The notes below the pieces were generated by a model. It saw only the letters and a list, made by a program, of their open reading frames with translations, was not told where the DNA came from and made no database searches. Shown in pieces: positions 56,515 to 64,000 of a DNA stretch of 64,000 nt. Source of the DNA: Larix kaempferi (Eukaryota > Streptophyta > Pinopsida > Pinales > Pinaceae); assembly GCA_027924585.1 (NCBI GenBank), contig BSBM01000361.1, forward strand, positions 41,494,501 to 41,558,500. Direction: 5' to 3'. The stretch's first letter is position 1. The number at the start of each line of letters is the position of its first letter. The position numbers were made by a program, and so were the translations under genes.

Positions 56515-57155
56515 TGTTAAATTTTCAGAATTTACTTCAATCTAATCTAGGATCTTAACTAAGAGAACAATATGTATAGCAAATCTACAGCATATCATTC
56601 ATGGACACAATAATGCAAGCACAGAAGAGACACCGAGTTTACTTGGGGAAAACCATAAAGGTGAAAAACCCCAATAACTTCCTCAGAGATAGATAGAGCA
56701 ATGATACAACCAGAATACAAGAGATAGTCTTCTCCTAGCAGTAGAGCCTCCTCCTCCACAAGTGCGCCACTCTCCATAGTGTGAGTGAGAGAATAGAATG
56801 TGTAAAATGAGAGAGACACACCCTCTATTTATACACTAACTTGACTTGACCTTTACTCAACTAGGTCGGCCTCAACTTAACCACTTAACATAATTTTGAC
56901 TGGGCCAATCCCCACTAGGGTGGTCTAATAACCCTTTGAACCACATGGCCGACCCCCAATAGGGTGGTCTAATAACCCATCAAGTATAAGTTACGACACT
57001 TACAATATAAATGACGACACTTTCGTATAGAGGAATAATAACATCTCTATAGGAATACAACCACTTCAGTATAGAGGAATAATAACATCTCTATAGGAAT
57101 ACAATATACAAATATGTGAAATACATTCCGAAGTTACATATACATCAACAACATC
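56510..57155 (-). repeat. Solo LTR with TSD ACATC
   Basis: ACATC at 56510-56514 and 57151-57155 flank TGTTAAATTTTC...ATACATCAACA (56515-57150, 636 bp). TATAAATAG lies on the minus strand near 56830, so it is oriented minus. It holds a tandem duplication of about 43 bp (GTATAGAGGAATAATAACAT at 57029 and 57074) and GTTTACTTGGGGAAAACC, a common plant LTR motif. No internal domain: a product of LTR-LTR recombination, inserted in the 3' region of the Tat-like element. Confidence 0.88.
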
Positions 57156-57614
57156 ATTGACCGGTAATCAGATGATGTCACATTAGGTTCGACCCCAACT
57201 CCTTTTATTCACTTGATGGGACTTGCACTGTCGAAGACTTGTAGAAGACCCCAGGCGATAGTGGCATTCAGTATGCTACTTATGACTTTGAATTTACATC
57301 TAAGATATCACCTCTCAGATATCAGCAGTTTGTACCTCCAGTTTGCACCAGTTGTTTCCTTTTCAGCAGGAGACCATATCTTACTGTAGAGGGATCATGG
57401 CTATGATCACTTATGACATGTATTCACTATGTACTGCCTATTCATGGCCATTGTATCAAATTTTTATATTACCGACATGTATTTAGGGATACTATTGTAT
57501 TATGACGAGTGAGATGCTCTTTCCACTTGTGTCTCCATCACTCCACTTTTGAGTTTTATAATGTATTTCGGCCATCGTAGCATCAGTATCTGACCTCACA
57601 CATTAGGGCGCATC
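57151..57614. other. 3' end of the Tat-like interior
   Basis: No gene. No clear polypurine tract immediately before the LTR (AGGGCGCATC), possibly mutated. Confidence 0.45.
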
Positions 57615-58539
57615 TGTTACACCGTAATCTTCCACTCTGTGAGCATCAACATTCTTTGGCCTGTAGGATCCATTTCACTGACTCAGATTCACTTTATATC
57701 CTTCAGACATATTTTTTCCTCATTTTTCCTCTGACCCGCATGTTGCATCACTATAGCATGCGTACCCGCGAGTTGCATCACTATAGCCCGCGGGTATCAA
57801 GTAAAATGGTAAAAATCACTAGTTTATTACTTTTTACTCCCAAAAAGCGGTCATTGGGTGACCTTTGGCTCTCCATCTGCCCAAGTAACGTCTCTATGTG
57901 TCCTTTCACTTGCCTTTGAAAGGACTATATATTGAGCACATATGGCTTATGGACGGGAGGAGAAAGAAGAGCAAGGGAACACTAGTGGATTTTTTCCCTA
58001 TCTTGAGTCCACACTCATTGATCCTTGTAGTTGTGAACCCTTTATGTTCACCTTCCAAACTCCTATCTAGTTTGAGTTTTCCATTCATGGAGGATTTAAG
58101 TGCTGGAGGCACAAGTGGATTGATCTAGATCTTGGTTTAGATTGGTTGCCGGCAAGAGGTCGTATCACTTTGTACTTCTTTTTGTTTATTAATAGAAATA
58201 CTCATATTCTCGTCCATTAATGTTGTAAATGTTGTTTATCTTACATTGGGTTGCATTTACTTGTTATATCATGGGCCATTGCTATTGATGATGTTAATGT
58301 CATTTATATATTATATGTACTTGTTTTATATTGGCTGTCAAGACTAATTTGCAGATTCAAGTACATGGATTGAAAAGCTCCAACAGGGATCTACATCAAA
58401 CGTTTGGATCGAGGTTGGTTATCTTCTTCCTTATCTTAGCATTGTCATTTATATAGCATAGTTCTGAGAATTGAGTTGATTTCTGGTAGTCATCTATCTA
58501 TTGTGGTACACCCCAAGCCATAGTGAGTTTTCTCCAACA
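57615..58539 (+). repeat. 3' LTR, Tat-like element
   Basis: 925 bp, same length as 30919-31843, followed by CACCTT (TSD CACCT). TATA-like CTATATATTG at 57925. Confidence 0.95.
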
Positions 58540-58544
58540 CACCT

Positions 58545-59340
58545 TGTGCAAACTTAATAAACTAGATATAGTGAGAAAACTTGCATTTTCTAGCCAATAT
58601 AACCAATGTCTAACCCCAAATTTGAGAAATTTTGTTTTTGAAATTTCATCTTTTTTTATTTTCTGTGGTGGTCTAAAAGTATCTTATAGGCCGAAAGAAT
58701 TTTTTTGTATAAGCATGTTCTCCAACAACAAAAAACAACAACAACGGTCACAACGTGATCCCAATCTCCTTCATATTATTACTATACCTTTTTTTTTTTA
58801 CTTGCTTGGTTGAAAGTTACTTTAATAAGGGGTCTCGGGTTTAAGTCCTTTGTTTTGTCACTTTTTGAAAGAGTTCATGTAACCTTAAGTTATAAAGTAG
58901 CTTCACTATAAAATTGAGTTACAAATTTAAAAAAGTAACTTATTTGTAAAAGTGAGATTATAGGCAAACTAAACAAGGGGGGGTCATTTAATAAATTGAG
59001 CACCCATCACCACATGGTTCATCCTCTACCCACCACTTGGAACCTTGGTTCATTTTCTTACTTATTTTAAAAAAGATGTAACTTTGACATCTGGAGTCCT
59101 TTTTAGTGTTGGTTATTTTTTTAATTTTCCTATTTCTTCAAGATATTTGCATCTAGACCATTAGTCTCTAATTTTGGAACCATGAACTAACTAGATATTA
59201 TGACATGGAATTTCCTAGTGATATTCTAGTTTCCTCTACCAACTATTTTTTGTTGAGATCCCATATGGAGAATGTCCTACAAAGTAGGGGACTTCACCAA
59301 TTAACTCTAGGGGATAAAGTGTCCTTGCTAATTATGATAA
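58545..59340. other. No recognisable gene
   Basis: AT-rich DNA right of the Tat-like element, without a motif I can support; it may include the decayed start of the copia fragment that follows. Confidence 0.4.
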
Positions 59341-61095
59341 GAATGTAAAATGAGATAATAAAATTGATGAATACTATGGATTGATAGAGATTTCCATATT
59401 TAAAAATTTATAGTTCCACCTAGAAGGAATTAATGCACTAGATGTGGCTTGGGAAAAGTTGGAAACCATATTTTGTAAACACAACAAAGTTTGATGTCAC
59501 CAACTTGAAAATGAGCTAGTTTCTTTGAATTCAAGTGATTTTTCTTGCATTTAAGGCTATCTATCTAAATTCAAAACCCTTATACTCTTAGTTGAACAAT
59601 GCAATATATCTAAGACACAAAATTAATGTTTTTGTGTATTCTGTCTAATCTTATTCCTACTTTTTATTTTTTTTATCTACCTTTTAATCCATTAAAGAAT
59701 ATCTAGGGGCTACTTGTAAAAAACACTCTCTTGAAGACCTTTGTGATGATTTGATTAGATATAAAGATAAACCCTTGCTTCTTGGAGAAATAAACACTAT
59801 AGGTACAACTAGAAAATACATAGTGTCAAAACAAAATGATAAAACCAAGAATCCAAAGAAGTAAAACCCTTGCAAGAAAAGAGAAACAAGGGTCCCAAAT
59901 CCTCTCAACAAGCCTCTACACCGAATGGTGATAAATGCACTAAATCACAAGGAAATAAGACTGACCAACATTGAAAATTTTGTGGGAGAGATGGTCTTAT
60001 GACATCTAATTTTCTAAAGAATATGGAATCCTTGGAAGTAACAATGAACAATCATAACATCAATCTTGATTCTTCTTCTATCTCTTCTTCTCGTGGAAAT
60101 GCAATTTTTTTTTGGTTTTTCCTTCAATGCATATTCTTCTTCTAATGAGTGGTTCATTGATTCTAGAGCATATTATAATATAGCTAAGGATAAATAGATT
60201 TTTATTGCTCTAAATGAATGTAAAACCAAAAATAGTTGTTGGTGATGATAAATATCTTAGTTTTGTAGGACCTAGAATAGTTCAACTAGATGATGGCATT
60301 TCAAATATTTATTATGTGTTCCAAGTGTTTCTTATAGTATTTTGATAGTTTATTATATCACTCATTATGGAGAAGGAAATTCTATAGATTTTATGCCTTG
60401 AACCAATTTGTAATCAAGTATTTCAAACATCTTAAACATGTCCTAGAAACTAGAATTGTTGTTGATATTACTAGGTTGTACATTTTTAACAACTTTTGAT
60501 CATCACCTTTTCTTTTATTTTTTATTACTCTTCCTCTCGTTTCTTGTAGAGATGGCATTTGTCCCAGGAGTGTTCTTAGAAAACATCTTTGGGATGGTTT
60601 TGACAATCACGCCTCTTGGCATGCCTTTCCCCCTTGCATTTTTTACATAGCAATTTGTGTGGCCTGCTTCCTTTTTCCTCTTTCTATGACTTCTGGTACT
60701 TCTTAACTTTCATTGATGAGTTCTCTAGACGCACTTGGGTTTACTTTGTAAATATTATGAGTGAAGTTTTTGACATGTTTTTGGCCTATAAGGTACTTGA
60801 AGAAAACTAATCTAGACATCAAATAAAAAGTTTAGAATAGATAATGGAGGTGAATATGAAAATGAATTTACAAATTATTACATTGCATGGGTAATTCAAA
60901 TGTAACATATTGTTCCATACACATCACAACAAAATGATGTTTTTGAGAGAAAGAACCACACATTAAAGTAAATGGTGAATTATATGATCCAATCTAAGGG
61001 ATTAAGCTCTCATTTTTGGGTGCAAGTCATTAATTATGCCAATTACGTAGTCAATTGTAGTCCCATAAAGGTTCTGAAAGATATAATACCAAATT
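59341..61095 (+). pseudogene. Decayed Ty1/copia gag-integrase fragment
   Basis: Gag: LDVAWEKLETIFCKHNKV, CHQLENELVSLNSSDFS and GYLSKFKTLILLVEQCNI correspond to the UBN2 gag domain of the copia element at 13.9-14.2 kb. Knuckle remnant FCGRDGLMTSNF. Integrase core: YFLTFIDEFSRRTWVYFVNI (Asp), IDNGGEYENEF in another frame (Asp), then ERKNHTLK (Glu) near 60950, FWVQVINYANYVVN. Stops and frameshifts are everywhere. RT, RNase H and LTRs are not seen. A different copia subfamily from the one at 12.9-30.7 kb, and older by its decay. Confidence 0.75.
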
Positions 61096-61145
61096 GAGCA
61101 TAAAATAAAATTAAACATGTTGTAATCCTCTTTCATGTGTTTAGT

Positions 61146-61324
61146 AACTAGCCTAGATCCAAATCCTAGGCTCTATCAAGTGCCGAGAGGGATAAAATAT
61201 CCCAAGGTGCAAACCTCTCCTCGAAAATCTCATTGAGTGAAATACCTGAGAAGAGGTTTGCACCTAGGGAGATTTGATCCCTCTCGGCGCTTGATAGAGC
61301 CTAGGATTTGGATCTAGGCTAGTT
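61146..61324. repeat. MITE-like hairpin, about 75-bp inverted arms
   Basis: AACTAGCCTAGATCCAAATC starts the left arm and its reverse complement ends the right arm at 61324; inner arms GTGCAAACCTCTCCTC and GAGAAGAGGTTTGCAC also pair. The loop is about 30 bp. No clear TSD and no coding capacity. It could be a MITE or another small foldback element. Confidence 0.75.
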
Positions 61325-61597
61325 CCAGTCGCGGGTGGTGACACAAAAATGGATTTTGATCAGCATTGTAAGGAACAAGTTAAGTTGAAAACACAAATAA
61401 AATTATGAGCATTATTATTATGTAAGTAATAAGTATGAGTAAATTGTTAAACTAGAAAATAGAGACAATAATTTTGTAAGGATTAAATAAATGAAAATAT
61501 GGTTGACATCGTGATCATTCTCAATCTATCTTCTTCACCTTTTCTTATCTTCACACCTAGTAGTTTTGACATCTTCTCATATCGATCATATGAGAAT
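61325..61597. other. No recognisable gene
   Basis: AT-rich sequence between the hairpin and the Helitron-like ORF. Confidence 0.4.
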
Positions 61598-62250
61598 CTA
61601 CATTGGAATTGTACTTGTATTACGTACATGTATTCCATCATATGACTCTTGGTAGACATGACACATTTGAACTTCTACTAATTGATCAATTCGTTCACGA
61701 AATGTTCGATGTCTAGTATACATTTCTTCAGATGGTACCAATATATTATCCTCAATTTCAATCTCATTATCTTGGACCATATTAGTAATTGGAGCTGCTT
61801 GAAATTGGACCATTTCATCAACACTTCGCTCTCTGATTGTTACACGTTGAGCATCTCCCACAGTTGGTTCTACGGGTATATTGGTTGAATATTGTATTTG
61901 TTGTTCTACATTTTGATTTCTTTGTTGTTCTACAAATTTATTTCTTTGTTCTTCAAATTGCTTCAACTTTCTCTCTCGATATGCTCTTTGTCAGTCAACG
62001 TTTTGTTTTCTTTGTTCTTCTCATTATTTTGTTGTCAATTCGTCTAACTTTCTTTTTTGATATTATTTTTTTCGATCCACGTTTCGTTTTCTTCGTTCTT
62101 CTCATTCTTCAGTTGTCATTTCATCCAACTTTATTTTTCAATATTCTTTTGGTTGTTCTTCTTTTTGTTTCAAGTAGTCTTCCCATTCTTTTGTTGTCTT
62201 TTCTTTAGATTTTCTTCCTTGATATGCTTTCTGATGTTCGACATTCTATA
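61598..62250 (-). pseudogene. Helitron-type N-terminal domain fragment (RepHel protein)
   Basis: Minus frame: repeated basic-acidic, Gln/Glu/Arg-rich units (KLDEMTTEE, RKLDELTTK, RERKLKQFEEQRNKF), then SVDEMVQFQAAPITNM, QDNEIEIEDNILVPSEEMYT, RHRTFRERIDQL and CHVYQESYDGI. From memory of the family, this order (charged repeats, acidic LVP-E-E-Y-RHR segment, C-x-x-x-x-ESY-x-GI zinc-finger start) precedes the Rep catalytic domain of plant Helitrons. Four stops in the repeat part. The Rep and helicase domains are not visible downstream. Upstream it is cut at 62251 by the LTR of the chromovirus. Open for 122 codons from 61966. Confidence 0.55.
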
Positions 62251-62251
62251 A

Positions 62252-62625
62252 TGTGAGGAACCTACAACAATTAATTGATAAAATGCACAATATACTGTAT
62301 CACAGAATATTTGTATTGATCACGGGCCACTTCGAGGGGGAAACCTCCTTTGAGCAATCTCAATACAAATAACTTCACGGTGCCTTCATTGGCCTTAACA
62401 CACACTTATATACTAAATCTAGGCGCCAATACTATGGGTCAAAACCATGGGCCAATACAAACTATGGATCAACAAATACTACGGGAGGCTTACAAAGCAT
62501 ATGCACCCAACAACAATAACACAAACTATGTATCAATAATTACTAGGGGATGAATTACAAAGAATATGCGTCCAACAACAATATACTAACAAAGTAAAGA
62601 GAAGGGTTGACATGGGTTCCTAACA
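62252..62625 (-). repeat. 3' LTR of the chromovirus
   Basis: Ends are near-perfect inverted repeats over 11 bp: TGTGAGGAACC at 62252 and GGTTCCTAACA ending 62625. TATATAAG on the minus strand at 62412-62405. Confidence 0.8.
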
Positions 62626-62637
62626 TCCCCTCCCCTT
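62626..62637 (-). promoter_or_regulatory. Polypurine tract of the chromovirus
   Basis: Minus strand AAGGGGAGGGGA immediately before TGTTAGGAACC. Confidence 0.9.
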
Positions 62638-62653
62638 AGAAATATCTTTGTCC

Positions 62654-64000
62654 TCAAAGCTTTAGATGTGGAAATTGCCATTGAATTTGAAGGAGTGGTT
62701 CCCATGTAGCATCCTCTGGTTGCATTCCGTGCCACAGAATTAAGACCTCTATGATAGAGCGAGAGCGAAGCTGACGAGTGCGCTTATTGAGGATGGCCTC
62801 CGGATCCAAAAGAATGGATCCTTCATTATCCTGTTCTGGTAAAATAGTTTGTCCTCTGATGTTTGTGCCAAGAACTTTCTTCAGACAAGAGACATGAAAT
62901 ACTGGATGAATGCGGGAAGAAGGATGAAGTTCCAATTTATAAGCAACTGACCCAATCTTCTGAAGAATCCTATATGGCCCATAGAACTTTGGAGCAAGCT
63001 TATGATGCCCTTTGAGTTTCAAGGAGGACTTCTTGTAAGGCTGGAGATGAAGAAAAACCATATCACCTGCTTCAAAAGTGCACTTAGAACAATGTTGATC
63101 GGCTTGTTGCTTCATGCGATTTCTTGCCATGTGAAGATTTTCCCACAAAATGCAAAGAATCTGATCGCGGTTTCGAAGGACCATGTCAACTGCCTAAACT
63201 GGAGAACTGTTGGGGGTGCATGGAAGAAGAACTAGCAATGCCTAACCATAAACTACTTTATATGGAGTCATTTTAGAGGTATTGTACCACCATTCAGCGA
63301 GAGGGAGCCACTTTGCCAACTGATGTTGTTGTTCAGAGGTGAAGCAACGAAGATAAGTTTCCAAGTATTTATTGATAATTTCAGTCTGACCATCTGTTTG
63401 TGGGTGATACTCTGAACTCATCTTCAGTTTGGTGCCAGTGTGGCTAAATAGTTTTGTCCAAAACTGACTGGTGAAAGTCGCATCACGATCCGAGACAATG
63501 GAAGAAGGTATTCCATGAAGATGAAAGATCTGGTCCAAGAAAATTTGAGCGAATGAGGAGGATGTATAGGGATGGATGAGAGCACAAAAATGACTATATT
63601 TGGAGAGGTGATCAACCACAACCAAAATAACTATCTTTCCTCCAGATTTAGGGAGCCCTTCAAATGAAATCCATAGAAATATCTATCCAAATCTGAGTAG
63701 TTGTGGGCAAGGTTTCGAGCAATCCCGGAAGGAGTGTCATTTCACCCTTATTACGCTGGAAGGTATCACAGTCAACCACCATCTGTTGAATTGTCCTTTT
63801 CATGCCCTGCCAAAAGAAGTTACACCGTTCCTGTTCATACGTTTTGAGGAACCCAGAGTGCCCCGCCGATGGAGAAGCATGGAGTTCATAGAAGAAATCA
63901 TGTTGAATATTTGTGCTTTGGGGAAGCACCAGAAGACCCTTGTATCTCAGGGAAGCACCATCCCAAGAGTAATGTGGTATAGAAAAAGGGTTGTTGGCCA
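62654..64000 (-). pseudogene. Integrase with C-terminal chromodomain
   Basis: From the right edge: YSWDGASLRYKGLLVLPQ, then the zinc domain FYELHASPSAGHSGFLKTYE with VVDCDTFQRNKGE (second Cys replaced by Phe). Core: IDISMDFI (Asp), a one-base frameshift near 63660, VVVDHLSKYSHFCAL, IPSSIVSDRDATFTSQFW (Asp), EYHPQTDGQTEIINKYLETY (Glu), LAEWWYNTSKMTPYKVVYG. C-terminus: AGDMVFLHLQPYKKSSLKLK, FYGPYRILQKIGSVAYKLEL, then chromodomain AILNKRTRQLRSRSIIEVLI, LWHGMQPEDATWEP, QWQFPHLKL. Chromodomains of this kind target integration to marked chromatin. Two stops between 63242 and 63184. Confidence 0.93.

Larger units (their letters stand above)
30919..58539 (+). mobile_element. Complete Tat-like Ty3/gypsy element with nested insertion
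   Basis: Two equally long 925-bp LTRs (30919-31843, 57615-58539) differ by about 34 substitutions counted by eye, no indels. The TSD is CACCT (913-917 of the 30-kb line, one extra base before the LTR; and 58540-58544). Between them: PBS, leader, gag-pro, RT, RNase H, integrase, a separate RNase H ORF and an antisense ORF. A 12.4-kb element interrupts it; own length is about 15.2 kb. Large size, second RNase H and antisense 3' ORF fit the Tat lineage (Ogre, Grande, Retand relatives). Confidence 0.93.
62252..64000 (-). mobile_element. 3' part of a chromodomain-bearing Ty3/gypsy element
   Basis: Minus orientation: integrase with chromodomain, purine tract, 374-bp 3' LTR. The element continues beyond the right edge. 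The left flank TATAA (62247-62251) would be the TSD. Confidence 0.9.

Noticed and set aside
1-64000. tRNA, rRNA or CRISPR features
   Set aside because: I looked for tRNA-like arms, rRNA words and regularly spaced repeats with unique spacers and found none; tandem arrays present are contiguous, not spaced.

Overview
The window is eukaryotic, repeat-dominated nuclear DNA from a land plant, most likely a seed plant with a very large genome (gymnosperm-like). The lineage is inferred from the retrotransposon families and their heavy decay; no host gene anchors it. I see no convincing host protein-coding gene, rRNA, tRNA or CRISPR. Almost every long reading frame belongs to a decayed LTR retrotransposon, and in-frame stops are mostly TAG/TAA/TGA where CAG/CAA/CGA is expected.

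Layout, left to right. (1) 1-6153, minus: a Tat-like Ty3/gypsy element (element I), with gag-protease and a separate archaeal-type RNase H ORF but RT, RNase H and integrase cleanly deleted; its probable 5' LTR follows at about 6160-7024. (2) 7.0-12.9 kb: a gag fragment of another gypsy family, a probable solo LTR, a minisatellite, and a LINE-type RNase H remnant. (3) 12893-30717, plus: a complete but dead Ty1/copia element (TSD ATATG). A complete gypsy element (family 2, 16253-28334, TSD AGCTT) sits inside it and splits its pol between integrase and RT; removing the insert and one TSD copy restores the copia frame. (4) 30919-58539, plus: a complete Tat-like element with two 925-bp LTRs and TSD CACCT. 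It carries gag-pro-RT-RNH-INT, then a separate RNase H ORF, then an antisense ORF resembling the plant mobile domain, and a solo LTR (56515-57150, TSD ACATC). Its pol is interrupted by (5) 36879-49311, minus, a non-autonomous gag-protease element with 880-bp LTRs, which holds a 3.5-kb foldback structure (38682-42230) centred on a GC-rich palindromic tandem array. (6) 58.5-64 kb: a dead copia fragment, a MITE-like hairpin, a Helitron N-terminal fragment, and the 3' part of a minus-strand chromovirus inserted in that Helitron fragment.

The components are mobile-element cassettes, not a host pathway. Element I, the 30.9-58.5 kb element and the nested non-autonomous element share a PBS type and LTR termini (TGTTAC/GTAACA-like), so the autonomous Tat element is a plausible source of enzymes for the two deletion derivatives. 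The most interesting signals are: the RNase H ORF located downstream of integrase with its own ATG and kept in a copy that lost RT and INT; a second Gag-like domain between protease and RT in family 2; the antisense ORF with a candidate intron; and the GC-rich palindromic foldback array. Boundaries given by TSDs and LTR ends are firm to a few bases; domain limits are approximate.
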